This document shows, piece after piece, positions 1-11,701 of a DNA stretch of 64,000 nt. The DNA lies in NCBI GenBank assembly GCA_022266195.1, contig WHVY01000002.1, positions 883,001 through 947,000 on the forward strand. Direction: 5' to 3'. The first letter of the stretch is position 1, and each line of letters begins with the position of its first letter. The position numbers were made by a program, and so were the translations under genes. Under the pieces are notes generated by a model, which saw only the letters and a program-made list of their open reading frames with translations, was not told the origin of the DNA and did no database searches. The DNA comes from Tetranychus cinnabarinus (Eukaryota; Arthropoda; Arachnida; Trombidiformes; Tetranychidae).

Positions 1-1569
1 GGTTTGCATGATCACCAGGATCAGTCTTGGTCATAGTCCCTTGATAGTCTGGAATTGAAGTTAATAGTTAAAATACAACAAGTAATAATGTTAAGTTACT
101 TACCTGTATGCGGCCATTTGTGGGCTGAGTCGATTGGGTTTTGGGTTATGTTACATTGGTTGGTTGTGTTAGAAGGATCCATTATATTTGATTATCAAGT
201 TGAACAATGATTAAATTAAGCAGAAAAATGACATAATAATTTGAATTTTATCGATTTATGATACTATGCTTGGTTCAGATTTGACTTAAATAGGAAAATT
301 GATAGATACTCATGAATGCGCGATTAAATGGTATCTGATTCAAGTTGATTAATAAACAAAAACACGTTATAGAAATATCTCATATTATTTTCCCGAAATA
401 GATCTATTCTTTGATCTAATCGTTCTTACAGTCTTCAAAGGCTTAAATTGCTTGTTTTTGTTTTTAAAGCAGAACTTAATGAGTTATAAAAATCAGTAAA
501 GTGTTGATTAATGATTATCATGATCTGTTTGTTTTTGTTTCAATCATTCTTTCATGTTTATCTGAAATAACTTCGACTCTCCAAAAAGCTAGTGAATTAC
601 TAATCAACCTGAGCATGAATTTCGTTCTCAAAAGTGTTGGACATTATGATTGAGATTTGCTACACATCAGCCTTTTATGAATTTTGTATGTTTTGTTATT
701 TGAAAGACGAAATACAAATACCAAAGTATTAGTTGTAAATATGTACACATGTGTACACATGTACAACTAATACTTTGGTATGTAATATAAGTATTTGAAC
801 TTTATTGAAATTATTATGTTTAGATATTTGATGAAAGTTAACCATGAGTTCGTGGACAAAGTTGAATACGTGTCATAAAATAATCCATTGATGAACTGAT
901 TTAAAAGAAGTACGCAAAAATTCAAACGATAAGCTTATTTTAACTGAAAGGGTTAACGGAATAAAGTCTAGTGATTCATGTGAGAACGGAGTATAAAAGG
1001 CGCTAAGAAAAAGCGGTTTCTTCAAATTGTATTGAGCGTGAAATGATGATATCAAAGACCACTTAATTGTATCATTAGGTTCAGAGGCATGGAAGGAAAC
1101 AAAATCAAGCAAGATCAAACTTTTTTGGTGGTAAAATGGCTTGAAAGATTTATTTTAAAATGCTGTTAAATGATAGTGATTGTAAACTCGATAATTTAAA
1201 AATGTGAATAAAAACCTTAATGTGTGATAGTGAATAATCATTCAATTAAAGATCCAATGCAACCTTTACTATGAAAATTAACCCAAACAATCTCTGTAAA
1301 TAACATGCCGTGAAAATAGACTGCAATAGTAATGGTAAACTTTTTGCTCTTAGATTATCTCACATTTTCATCCTATGGACCTCCCTAATATGGGGGGATA
1401 AGCGAATCAAATTATGCTGATTGGATGTGAGGGATTTTGTAACGTTAAGTAATGGTTTGAAATTGATTTTGATAATTTTACAGCATAAGAAAGCTATGAT
1501 TGATTCACATTAGTTTGCTAATTGTTATTTGGTGTTATTACTGTTGAACAGTTTTCTATTGTTAGTAAA
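1..1569. other. Intergenic sequence, no gene seen
   Basis: AT-rich non-coding sequence with no open frame that looks protein-like. From about 1235 onward it is recognisably similar to the stretch before the second family copy (about 4020-4383), so it is the duplicated upstream or promoter region of the gene that follows. The only structured element is the palindrome at 719-780. Confidence 0.6.
719..780. repeat. Perfect 19-bp inverted repeat with palindromic centre
   Basis: Positions 719-737 and 762-780 are exact reverse complements of 19 bp. The 24-bp centre contains a run of GTACACATGTGTAC-type self-complementary sequence. It could extrude as a cruciform or be a very short MITE. No gene contact is evident. 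Confidence 0.85.
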
Positions 1570-2495
1570 ATGAATATCTTTCAATTATTTGTTTGTGAAT
1601 CCACAATTGGATTACCCTTGGTGTTGATGGCATTTATTTTAGGTAAGGATTTCAGTTTACAGCAAGACTTTAGCTAACAATGCAAGATCTAATGATTTTT
1701 CTGGTTGTATCAGGATACCCATCAGTTCAACCTGCACCATTGGAAGAAGCCAAGTTCTTGCGACAAGTTGCTGACCAATACAGTGCTCCATTGGTTGTCT
1801 CATTCCTACATTCAAGGATCCAGAAGAACGAAGAAATGATTTCCAAAATTAAAACTTCTCTAAAAAATTTGGATCAATCTAAAGTTGAGGTGTTTGGTTT
1901 GGCTGAAAAGACTCTGGAATTATTGGACGAACAGTTAACCGCTCTGGAAAAGGCTGATTACTTTGATTTTAATGGAACTGAAAAAGTAAAGTATTTTATT
2001 GAACAATTTATCATGCAAAATGAAATGTATCCAGTTGAGTTTGGTTCCTATGGAGCAGTTAAAGTCGCTGTTACTCCTGATGTTCTGTTGGTAGATTTGC
2101 CAAAAAAGAGAAGCCATGATTTGATCAATGTGACAAACAGTATGATTCAAACATACTTGACCGATATCGATAGAAAAGAGCGAAGTCCTGATAGCAGTCG
2201 CATGCAAAAACTGGCCTCTTTTCTGGCTAGACAAGAGCTACAGCTATTGGCCAATTACTCATATCCACCCGATCATAATAACTACAATTATTATGATCTT
2301 GATAATCCTACTAAAGTTGCAATTGGTAAAGTGCTGAGAAAAGTAAAGACAATTGTTGACTTCTTTTACGCACAATTCAACCATTTGTCTGATCCAAAGT
2401 CAACTACCAAAATGATTGAAGATTCAGCGAACGAAAGTCAAGGAACACCATCTTACCACGAGGTACATTTGGGTGGTTTAGTGATTGCTCCGTGA
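1570..2495 (+). CDS. Secreted protein of unrecognised family, copy A (2 exons)
   Basis: I do not recognise this family. Exon 1 (1570-1642) encodes a 24-residue hydrophobic N-terminus (MNIFQLFVCE...) that looks like a signal peptide. A 71-bp GT-AG intron follows, and exon 2 runs 1714-2495. The phase-1 junction keeps the frame, giving about 284 residues. The mature part is mostly charged and likely helical, with conserved blocks such as LDEQLTALEKADYFDFNG and QFIMQNEMYP, then a Tyr/Asn/Pro-rich stretch near residue 220. There are no transmembrane spans after the leader. Three further copies lie in this window (4384, 34126/49358 and 53280), so it belongs to an expanding local cluster. The upstream 300 bp is shared with copy B. 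The exon structure is inferred, but copy B supports it independently. Confidence 0.8.
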
Positions 2496-2651
2496 TATCT
2501 TTGTTCCTCAAATCTTTGCGCAAAAGATGCTTGTGTCAAATCATTTATTAGAGTATATGATAATAATAAATTAATACAATGCTCAAAAGAGGCTTTGAAA
2601 AAGCTTTTATTTTATTTCTCAGCTCTCTTGATAAACTTAATGACTCAAATA
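2496..2651. other. 3' flank of copy A
   Basis: Probable 3' UTR of copy A, with the polyadenylation-type signal AATAAA near 2567. About 50 bp just after the stop is also preserved, inverted, beside the degenerate copy at 53280-53340. Confidence 0.5.
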
Positions 2652-3023
2652 TTAAGTACATTTAGTCCACCTTTTATCGATCTTTTTAAATTTTAAATGA
2701 TCTCGAATGATCGTGGAAGTGGTACCAACAGATAATTTAAGTTTTGAACAGATCTTTTTAACAGAAATGTAATCATCTTCCTCAATTAAGCGCTTGATAT
2801 TTTTCTCAACCAAAGGATAATTGATCTCCATTGGTCTACCACCTCGATGTGCATCTTGAATCGATTTTCGGCCACATTTGAATTCGTGATGCCATTTCCT
2901 CACAAATGAATAACTGGGAGCTTCATCGCCATAAACACTTTTCATCTCTTCGTATGTTTCAGCTACCGATGACTTTTTTCTCACAAAATACTTGACCACA
3001 GCTCTAAATTCAATACTAGACAT
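2652..3023 (-). pseudogene. Mariner transposase N-terminal fragment (HTH domain only)
   Basis: The 123-residue frame is the DNA-binding half of a mariner/Mos1-type transposase. It opens with a helix-turn-helix of the HTH_48 type (FVRKKSSVAETYEEM, then YSFVRKWHHEFKCGR), followed by the GRP linker and a second helix-turn-helix. It stops soon after the second HTH, and the whole DDD catalytic domain is absent, so it cannot transpose. It lies between secreted-family copies A and B on the opposite strand. The frame stays open with no internal stop, which suggests a fairly recent truncation or a domesticated DNA-binding protein. The former is simpler. Confidence 0.85.
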
Positions 3024-4383
3024 GATAAATTTTTCAATAATAGGTTACAAAACTTGTAAATGGTATCAATAAGTTACAATTAATAAGTTAATAAAAAAAC
3101 AGTCGAAAAGTTTCATCGCATTGAGTAACAATGAAAAGTTTACCAGAATCTCTAGGAAAGAAATGTCGCCATCTATAAAAATATCATCAAATGATATTGA
3201 GCGCTTCTCTTAAAATAGCGTATTTCTAATGGGAGACAAATCAATCAAATTGTTCAAAACTGCTCTGTATTTTAGTTGAATGCATTCTTTTTTACTATGA
3301 AACTGTTAATATCTCAAATGATTTCAGACGAGGGATTGAAATCAATTAGGAATGAAACGACTACAGCAATGCATAATTAGTAAACAGGTTTTTCAAAAAT
3401 AATCACTAATTCAATTATTTAATTAATAGCAAAAACATTAAACAATAAACATTAACGATGTTTATATAAACTCTTATCATTTATATTTCATGATGTTACT
3501 TGGATATATTGAGTAACAAAAACAGTGATAACAACCACTTGGTTGATCGGATTTCACATAAGCAATTACATTAAATCAAATTATGATTTAATTCTTGGGT
3601 AAATCTCAATCCACACAAGCATTACATAATGTGATTGACATCCATGCTTACTCGCAATTTTTAATCCTAGTCACTAACTATCATATTGCAGTCTATAGTG
3701 ACGACAGAACTGTAGATGGAGTTCATGGGAATCAATTAAAGCTAAATATTTTGCTATGCCAGCTTGATCAAACAAAAAAGTTGTCAACTATTCTTTGGAA
3801 GACCAATCAAGCTTTAATTTGTTTCAGTAATTGTTTCAATTCGTTAAAAAGTAAACAAACGTATTCGATCGATATTCATGGAAAGTTTTGACGCAAATTC
3901 AATAACTTTCTTCTTTCATGAATAGGTGAGAGCATGAACTATTGACTATCTATATCCCTCAAGTTATGTTAACTAATCTCAAAATGATGTTTATGGTTCT
4001 CTTGCAAACAAAAATTTCATTTTACATTAACAATTTAAGATTTCAATGATGTAATGCAGCCTCTACTTTGGACAATTAACTGAAAAACAATCTCTGTAAA
4101 TAGCATAAAAGACTGTGATTAATAATAGCAATAGTAATGGCTAAACTCTTCTTTGTTATTTAATGGTTTGCCAGTTATGGACCGCCCTAATATGTACGCA
4201 CTTTGGATCCAAAGGAATTTAATCACACTGATTGGATAAAAAGGATTTCGAGATGCTTATAAATTGTTTTCAATCATTCAAGTTAGTTTTAACAGCATAA
4301 AAAAGCTATTATTAATTCACATCAGCTTGTTCATTATTCATATTTGTGTTATGTCTGTTGAACAGTTTGCTATTGTGTGTAAA
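3024..4383. other. Intergenic; duplicated promoter region of copy B
   Basis: No supported gene. From about 4020 to 4383 the sequence parallels 1235-1569, including shared strings around CAATCTCTGTAAATA and AATAGTAATGG. The tandem duplication therefore included the upstream regulatory DNA. A 98-codon open frame at 3595-3891 has no ATG start and no recognisable protein features. Confidence 0.6.
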
Positions 4384-5335
4384 ATGAATATTTTTCAATT
4401 ATTTGTTTGTGAATCCACAATTGGATTACCATTGATGTTGCTGGCCATTATTACTGGTAAGTTTTTTAGTTAATCAAACTTTAGTTATTATCTAATAAAA
4501 TTGCTCCGGGTTGTATCTGCAAGGTTTGCCTTCAAGTCAATCAGCTCCATATAAAGAGTTATTGCGACAAATTTCTGACCAATACAGTGCTCCATTGGAT
4601 GGTACATTCCTACATTCAACAATACAGAAAAATACAGAAATGCTTTCCGAAATCAAAAGCGGGCTTGAAGATTTATCTAAACTCGATCAATCTAAAATTG
4701 ATGTCTTTGGTTTGGCTGAAAAGACACTCGAGTTATCGGACGAACAGTTAACTGCTCTGGAAACGGCTGATTACTTTGATTTCAATGGAGTTGAAAAAGG
4801 TAAGTATTTTATTGAACAATTCATCATGCAAAATGAAATGTATCCAATTGAGTTTGGTTCTAATGTGACAGTTAAGGGTGTTTTTACTCCTGATGCTCTT
4901 TTGGAAGATTTGCGTAAAAAGACAAGCACTGATTTGGTTGATGAAACAAATAGGATGGTTCAAACATATTTGACCGATATCGATAAAAGGCAGCAAAGTT
5001 CTGGTAGCAATCTAATGCAAAAACTGGCTGCTTTTCTGGCTAGACAAGAGCTGCAGCAATTGGCCAATTACTCGTATCCACCAGCCCATCACAATTACCA
5101 TTACACTGATCTTACCGATCCTCGTAAAGTTGCACTTGGTACAGTGCTGAGAAAAGTAAAGACAATTGTTGACTTCTACGCACAGTTCAACCATTTTTCT
5201 GATCCAAAGTCAGGTGAAAAAGTTAATGAAGCATTACATAGCCTCAAATATATTGCTAATATCCACCAGATTATGATAACTACAATTACTATGATTCTAA
5301 TAATAATGCTAAAGGTACTCTTGGTACAGAAATAA
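4384..5335 (+). CDS. Secreted protein of unrecognised family, copy B (2 exons)
   Basis: Paralogue of the 1570 gene. Exon 1 is 4384-4456 (again exactly 73 bp, leader MNIFQLFVCE...), the intron is 4457-4523 and exon 2 is 4524-5335. The conserved core (ADYFDFNG, FIMQNEMYP) is intact. The C-terminus differs. After the block ending FNHFSDPKS the frame runs into a duplicated, out-of-frame copy of its own 3' end (see the repeat at 5085-5420), which adds an unusual Ile/Met-rich tail of about 25 residues. The tail is therefore a product of local duplication rather than a conserved domain. It is probably still expressed, since signal peptide, splice sites and core are complete. Confidence 0.78.
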
Positions 5336-5420
5336 AAATAATTAAAAAAACAAAGACAATCATTAACTTTTTTTACGCTAGCCCAATCTTCTTGATCCAA
5401 AGTCAAGTGAAAAAACAAGT
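5085..5420 (+). repeat. Tandem duplication of the 3' coding end of copy B
   Basis: The segment encoding the Tyr-rich stretch to the DPKS block (about 5085-5220) is repeated at about 5264-5420 in a different frame. Read in the right frame, the second copy again gives YPPDYDNYNYYD and a VDFFYA-like block. Divergence between the repeats is clear, so the event is not recent. Confidence 0.75.
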
Positions 5421-5749
5421 TAAATACCTGCTAGCCAAAACTCAAATCGCTGTGGTTGCTGTCAAGTCTAGAGGAATTAATCAAGGAAAAGTAGTGGAGA
5501 AGATATAGTTTCAAGTTAAACGATAAAGATTGTATCGAATTATTGAATAGATTCAGTTCATATATTATAGATTATTTACAGATTATAGATTATATGTAAA
5601 GTTAATTAAAGCATTGGATCCTTCAAATTCTGAGAAAATGCTTCAATGAGTTCAATCCTTAAGCTTTTCTTTTCGCTATTTAGGCTTTCTGGTTTTGGTT
5701 TTGAGTGATGTTTAATCAATTTTTAGAAGGGTTCAATGAAAATCTGCAT
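5336..5749. other. Intergenic between convergent genes
   Basis: The first 85 bp are the decayed duplicate of copy B's 3' end. The rest is AT-rich, with a short repeated GATTATAGATTAT string near 5580. No gene was seen. Confidence 0.6.
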
Positions 5750-6660
5750 TTATTCATTTTTATATTCAATAGAGTTCTTTATCCAATCATAATTGGAAGA
5801 CACTTGAACGGCGATGAACATATCAGCCTTACAATGGATTGTCGCAAAAATAAGAAGACCAATCACCGCTTTTTCCCCTGTTAATGGATCATATCTAAAT
5901 ATTGGAGCTCCTCCATCACCACGACAAATCTTTGTGTGATATGACATCGCACAGATTATTTCATTACCAGGCCTCACCTTAAACCGTTTAACACACTTCT
6001 TATTTTCCAGCCATTTTATTTGAGCCAATGAAAGTTTCGTGGTGAACTTCCAGTTCCTTGTGTATCCCCAAGCAGCCATGATAAGGAAATCGTCCTCATG
6101 AATTTCATCATTGGTCAAATTGCTCAACGGCAAAGCCTTAACTCCATTCACTTCTGCCACCTTTTCGTTTAGTTCAATCAACCCAATATCATGATTTAGT
6201 TGCTTCATATTTGGATGAACAGTCTTGTTCCGTGCACCATATCGTTTATTCTGGTCAGCAGGTGAATGAATAGTGTCATCATAATTTGGCTGAATCGTCA
6301 AACTTTCCAGATCTTTTATCCTTTAAATAGTAGATTAAAATGGGGAAAAAAGTTAAGCAAATATTAACCAGTTTAACGTTGCAATTGTAAATTAAAATTA
6401 GAATTATTTATCAGTTGATTCAACCAACAATCGACTCATTTTCTGGAGGAAAATCACACTCACCCTGATAAACAATGGCCAGCTGTTAGAACAATTTTAT
6501 CCGTAATCAAAACTCCAGTGCAAATATGAAGGCGATTCATTTGTATGGAGACAATGAAGGATAAAGATGAGGTTGGCTTTGGTGATCCATTTTCAGCGAC
6601 AGGGAAATAGACGAAGATTATCAAAAGGCAAATAAGATATCGATTCAGGAAAAATTTCAT
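5750..6660 (-). CDS. Trypsin-fold serine protease homologue lacking the catalytic serine (2 exons)
   Basis: Chymotrypsin/trypsin-fold (S1) secreted protein of about 255 residues. Exon 1 is 6660-6464 and exon 2 is 6320-5750, joined in phase across a 143-bp intron. I chose the Met at 6660 because it begins a clean signal peptide (MKFFLNRYLICLLIIFVYF); an upstream in-frame Met at 6714 would bury it. The histidine motif TAGHC and the aspartate motif HDIGLIEL are present. The expected GDSGGP is replaced by CRGDGGAPIF, so the nucleophilic serine is missing while flanking residues survive. The usual IVGG activation site is also unclear. Such proteins are serine protease homologues, typically non-catalytic regulators or binding proteins. 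Inactivity is inferred from the motif. Confidence 0.85.
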
Positions 6661-7401
6661 GTTGAAATGGGTTAATATTGCCTTATTACAGCTATAATTT
6701 ATCACTAATTTCATTTAGTTCAAAGCCATTCTAAGGAATCAACTGAACTTCATTTGGCTACATCAATAATTCAATTTGGATTAACTTTAAAACATTATGT
6801 TGCCATTTATGTAAACTTATTGGTTTTTTTATATTAAATTTCATCCAAATGTTAATCATAATAATCTTGGAATAATACTGAACATTTAAAAGTAATAGAA
6901 ATTGAATTTTCTTAGCAAAAAACAAAATGATTTGTAATCATTTGAAATATCAGGTTTCAATTTATGCAACTTCAGTTGAACTAAAGTTGTCATTTAATTT
7001 GAGTAACGAGAAATATCAACAACTTGACTGTTCGAGAATTGAAAAGCTTACGAGATTTTGATATTAAAACAAACAATCAGTTGATTTTTACTAGTCAATG
7101 TTAGTTTTAATTTTTATATTAGCTTGAACCAAGGTTCAAATAATGTCCATTGAAATGTATGTCGAGTTGTTGAAAGTAGTATGACCGAGACAATGATTTT
7201 GTTTTTTCGTATTTTACATTTAATAACCTTTTCAATCAAAATAAAGGTTTGTTGTGACTATTAACCTTGAATACCCGATAATTACAATAATTATTAACAA
7301 AGCTTTATTGAGCACAGTATTGAAATCAAATCTGGAATTGATCATTCCAGTTATTGTTTCAATTCTGATTAGTTTACATAATACTTCTGGTTTATGAACC
7401 A
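6661..7401. other. Intergenic, no gene seen
   Basis: AT-rich sequence without coding potential. From about 7292 it matches the flank of the second zinc-transporter copy (from about 62635), so this is the left limit of the segmental duplication. Confidence 0.6.
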
Positions 7402-9854
7402 TCATTTGTCCAAGTTTGATCTAGATGTCGATAACTTGCTATCAGGTCCAACATCCTCAGTCTCACTGGCATCAGCATCAGCAAAGGTGACGCTAACTTC
7501 AGACACAGATTTTGATTTTGTGTTTTCACTAAGTTTAGATTTGTCCTTTTTCCCCTTTGATTCAGGATTATATTTCATTGTTTCCTTGAGTCCACAGCAT
7601 GTTGAAGCGATACAACTTAAATTTCGAGAGCAGTTTAAAATACAGCCGTCTTTGAAGTTTGAGTTCTGTCCAAGAAAGAAAAAATAGAGAATTAATAAAA
7701 GAATAATAAAGACATTGAAACTGTAATAAAAAAGAATCTTATTTGAAGAAGTTTTCATCAAAAAATCCATGTCAATGTGTTTATTCATGGATAGAAATAT
7801 TTCCTTGATAAAGTCTCGGTTTATGGACGCTAAGCTCCTTGAACTGATTTAAAACTAGATTTCCCATTATCATATCTCGAGGTTACTAAAAACATCAAAT
7901 GACATTTTACTGTCAAAATTTAATTTAAATATATCAAAGCAATTCGTAATTTTGCATTTTTCGATGACTAACTCTGAGCTGAATTATTTATAAACAATCT
8001 GGATGTAACTTGGCCAGGTAAATGGAATACCGTTGATTTCTGCCCTTTAGTTTCTCTGTCCTCTGCAATGTTTTCCCAGTAAGTTCAAATTAAAGCTAAC
8101 AAGGTTCTTACCTCTAATTTAAGGTCCACAAATTCAGGTTGAATTGTTGTTGAATGAATTCCCTTGTTATGGAAAAACTCTTTCACCTTTTCAGCTATTC
8201 TCATGTAATCTTGTAAATTTTGAACTTGAATATGAGCTGAAGCTATTATGCGATCACCAGTCAATTGCCAAACATGAAATTCGTGGACAGCCAAAACACC
8301 TTTGATCTAGGAAGAGAAATGATAGAAATATGAAATAAAAAAATCTAGTAAAATGATAAATGGCCAAAATTAAGGTCAGAATTAACGTGATTAGTCTTTG
8401 AAAATACCTCTTTAGTCAGGGTTTCCCGTAGATCCTCAACTTCAATGTGTGTGGGTACTGTTTGAAGTAAAATCATTGCTGATTCGCTCAGTAATGGCCA
8501 AGTACTGTACATGATTAAGGTAACCATCAATATAGAAAGAGTTGGATCAACATAATCAACGATTGACCAATCAGTAAACATGATGATTAACGCGGAAATG
8601 CAAACGATTACAGAACCTAGAGCATCGGCCAAAATGTGTAGAAAAACGCCTCGAATATTCATCTGGTCACTTGATTGTGGAGCCTTTTTAGTTGGTTCAT
8701 CTGTGGATAGACAATAAATCAATTTAATGTTAATATCAGCTGACAATTTACATGCAAACATGTATATGTACTTACTTTTCTCTTGGCCGCTTTCACCTCC
8801 TTCAGATGCATCATAATCTTTATGATTTTTACCATGAGAGTGACCACCAGCACCTAGAAAATTAAACGTAGAAATTGTAATAAAATGAAGAAAAATTTGA
8901 TTTTAAATTATTAAGATTAATTATTAATAGAAAGATGAAATTCCCATTCAATGGAATCTGTAACTTGCAGTAAAACAATAACAAATAATTGAAACAGTTT
9001 CAGTGAAACTGTACTGAAAATACCCGGTTAAAGCAATTTTTCTCACATTTTACCGGTAAGTCTCCATCTAGTGAAAATGGGTTTCAGAAGGGGGCAGCAT
9101 TTAAGATTTACAATAGTTGATGTAAGGATTATACAAGCTGAAATGTGACGACTGTAAAGATTGGTTTAAATGGGTACATTTAGTACAATTTATCTTATGC
9201 TATCGTCTGTTTTGATCACATTTGAAACCTTGATCTTGTTTTTTAACATAATCATGTTCAGTGATTGATTGCTTTTGGATTCATCGGAATGATGTCGAGG
9301 TTACACTGTCATACATTAATTATGGATGAGTTCACAGTGTCTTTCAGTGATTGGATTGTATAATAGATTTACAATTGTCGTTGTCAGGTGAAACTAAAAG
9401 TTATTATATTTCAAGCAAGCTTAACCTCTTCATGGATGATGAAAAACTTACCATGGAAAAGGATTAAACCAATTATATTGACAATCAAACCAGCTACTCC
9501 AACGCCTAAAAGTAGACTAGGTGCGTGAAGCTCTTCTGGGTTGTAGAAACGTTTGATCGATTCGACAAATATTGAAAAGCAAAGGGCAATCAAGAAGACA
9601 GCATTGACCAAGGCTCCTAAAACTTCTGCTCGAGCCCAGCCAAAAGTGTTTTTGACCCACTCTTTGGGTGACATTAACACTGAGACATAGGCAATAATCA
9701 AAGCAATCACATCGGATAACATGTGAAAGGAATCGGCAATCAAAGCCATAGAATTGGTGATATAGCCAACAATTAATTCTACAAAGAAGAATGTGACTGT
9801 TAAAATTAACATGAAAAGCAGTCTCATCCGAGCTCCTTTATTATCAGCTGTCAT
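7402..9854 (-). CDS. Zinc transporter, cation diffusion facilitator family (ZnT/SLC30), 5 exons
   Basis: Predicted zinc/proton antiporter moving zinc out of the cytosol. Exons on the minus strand are 9854-9452, 8853-8776, 8700-8408, 8306-8112 and 7665-7402. All junctions are GT-AG and phase-consistent, giving about 410 residues. Exon 1 carries the first membrane helices with the zinc-site motif HMLSD (SFHMLSDVIAL) in TM2. Exon 2 encodes the short cytosolic loop with GGHSHGKNHKD, a reduced His-rich loop. Exon 3 has the second metal site HILADALGS in TM5. Exon 4 begins the cytosolic domain (VHEFHVWQLTGDRI), and exon 5 supplies a Cys-rich tail (CILNCSRN...CCGL). The layout resembles the ZnT1 subgroup. 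A partial second copy lies at the right window edge. Confidence 0.93.
9010..9115 (-). repeat. Dispersed short repeat, copy 1 (SINE-like)
   Basis: About 100 bp that recurs in the opposite orientation at 33640-33740. Shared strings include ACCCGGTTAAAGCAATTTTT and AGTCTCCATCTAGTGA. It lies in intron 1 of the zinc transporter. The other copy is preceded by a tRNA-like stretch, hence the SINE suggestion. Confidence 0.65.
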
Positions 9855-10234
9855 ATTGATGGCTTACAGCAATTTAACCAGTTCAACACAAATAATTTAA
9901 TATTCACATCCAGATTATCACTGAATTATTATGTAGCTTGAAGTTGAACTTTGATGGTAAACTTTGACAATGTCCTAAGAGTCGAAAGAATCAGCAGCAA
10001 ACACTTTATCAACACAATAGAGATACAAATGATAGAAAGAAATTACTGAATAGTTGAACAAAGTACATCTAAATTTCCAGTGACAAGTTGACCATGTTTC
10101 ACTTGAAAGAACTTTGAATAAATAGAAAAGCAAATAATCAAGACCACCTTTCTACAGGTAGATAGATGTAGAACAAGATTTAGTACTTTGTTCCCTCAAA
10201 GGTAGCCCCCAGACCCTAGTTGAATAAAATAAGA

Positions 10235-10259
10235 GGGGATACTTTAGAAAAATTGTCAT
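10235..10259 (+). repeat. Merlin left terminal inverted repeat
   Basis: 25 bp beginning GGGGATAC; the inner 18 bp are an exact reverse complement of 12686-12703. The outer 8 bp are only partly conserved (GGGGATAC against GGCTGTTC). Confidence 0.9.
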
Positions 10260-10738
10260 TCTCAAAACTTGTTGCGACCAAAGTTTTCTAATACAACTTG
10301 ATGTCGACATTTCGAAAAATGAGGTTGTGTCATGCGCAAACGATTTTTTGCGGAGATACAGAGCTTTAAAGTTGAAAAATTACATATGGCTCAGTGATGA
10401 AAGTGAAAGCTTTTTTAAGCAAACTTTAAGATTTATATCCAATCATGGCACGCTATAATATGCATTTTCTTTAGAAGTATTGCCAGTTGAAATTTCTGAC
10501 TTTGAAATTCATCTTTTCATTGCATAACAGCGATTTTAGCTATTTAAAATAAGCTTTCTTTTGCTAACCAATCATCTTCAATCAAATAGTTTTAATTTTG
10601 TTACTGCATTACTCATTTGATGTAAAGTCGTTGCTTAGCAACATTTAGCTTATATTCTTCATATATCGTTTTTTCTGTCATTATTGTTTTGTCTTTCAAC
10701 AAGTTCACATCGATTTCATTTTGTGCAAATTTTTTGAA

Positions 10739-11701
10739 ATGAATCTTTTCAAATTAAGTGAAAAAATCCGAACTGAAGAGTCTGCTCGAGACTGGGTTAT
10801 AACAATTGGTTTGGTGAAAAAAACTTGGTGGTGTTCGCGACATGAAAAATTGGTAAAAATGTCCGATGGGCCACATTTTGGAACTTTTCGCTGTCGTGGT
10901 GTCGATAAAAGACGATTTGATCATAGCAGATCAGTAGCGAAAGACACTTGGTTTGAGAATTCTCATGCTGATATTCGTCAAAGAATTATTTTGACCTACG
11001 CATTCGCTCAATCATTCAGCTACCGACAGGCGATCCACGAGGCCTCAATATTATCGGGCTCGAATGTTTCATCAGCAACTGTAGCTGAAGTATACAGTAT
11101 GTGCCGCGAAATTTGTATGGTGGCGCTTGACAGGCTCTATGAAGAGCAAGAGCAAATCGGTGGTCCTGGGATCATTATTGAGATAGATGAAGCCAAAATC
11201 GGTAAGCGCAAATATAATAGAGGCCGATTAGTTGATGGAAATTGGATTATCGGGATGATAGAGCGTGGTGGTAAAGGCTATCGATTGGAAATCATACCCG
11301 ATAACTGTCGAAATGCGGAAACACTAATTCCATTGATCAAAAAGCATGTAGCTGAAGGATCAGAAATACATACTGATATGTGGAGAGCTTACAGTACGCT
11401 GCCTATGGAAGGCTACATTCATAAGACAGTCAACCACAGCGAACATTTTGTAGACCCTGAAACAGGCGCTTATACACAAAACATTGAATCAAGCTGGCGC
11501 GCCTTAAAACATCGAATATGCAGAGGTGGAGTGCCAAAAAGAGACCTGGATTTTCATTTATGTGAATTCTTATGGAGACGACACGTAAATGGAATAGAAG
11601 CTGATCCATTCAGAACACTGATGGATGAAATAAAAATTCATTTACCAGGCGCTGAACAAAAACCAGACAGCGATACAGAAATTGAATCTGATTCAAATTA
11701 A
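10739..11701 (+). CDS. Merlin (IS1016/ISXO2-like) DDE transposase
   Basis: Catalyses cut-and-paste transposition of the surrounding element. The ATG at 10739 gives 320 residues with no intron. An N-terminal region with a Cys/His pair (WWCSRH) may bind zinc or DNA. The ISXO2-like DDE domain begins around residue 140. I read the catalytic acids as Asp in IEIDEAKIGKRKYNRGR, Asp in IHTDMWRAYSTL and Glu in TQNIESSWRALK. The family hallmark VNHSEHFVDPETGAYTQ is present. The acidic C-terminal tail (DSDTEIESDSN) is encoded by the segment that is repeated downstream. All catalytic motifs are intact, so the element may be autonomous. Confidence 0.95.
   Translation: MNLFKLSEKIRTEESARDWVITIGLVKKTWWCSRHEKLVKMSDGPHFGTFRCRGVDKRRFDHSRSVAKDTWFENSHADIRQRIILTYAFAQSFSYRQAIHEASILSGSNVSSATVAEVYSMCREICMVALDRLYEEQEQIGGPGIIIEIDEAKIGKRKYNRGRLVDGNWIIGMIERGGKGYRLEIIPDNCRNAETLIPLIKKHVAEGSEIHTDMWRAYSTLPMEGYIHKTVNHSEHFVDPETGAYTQNIESSWRALKHRICRGGVPKRDLDFHLCEFLWRRHVNGIEADPFRTLMDEIKIHLPGAEQKPDSDTEIESDSN

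Noticed and set aside
873..1118. 81-codon open frame on the minus strand
   Set aside because: Low-complexity composition and no homologous frame in the duplicated upstream region of copy B.
3595..3891. 98-codon open frame on the plus strand between the two secreted-family copies
   Set aside because: It begins at TTG rather than ATG, has no recognisable motif, signal peptide or paralogue, and lies in a region otherwise without coding character.
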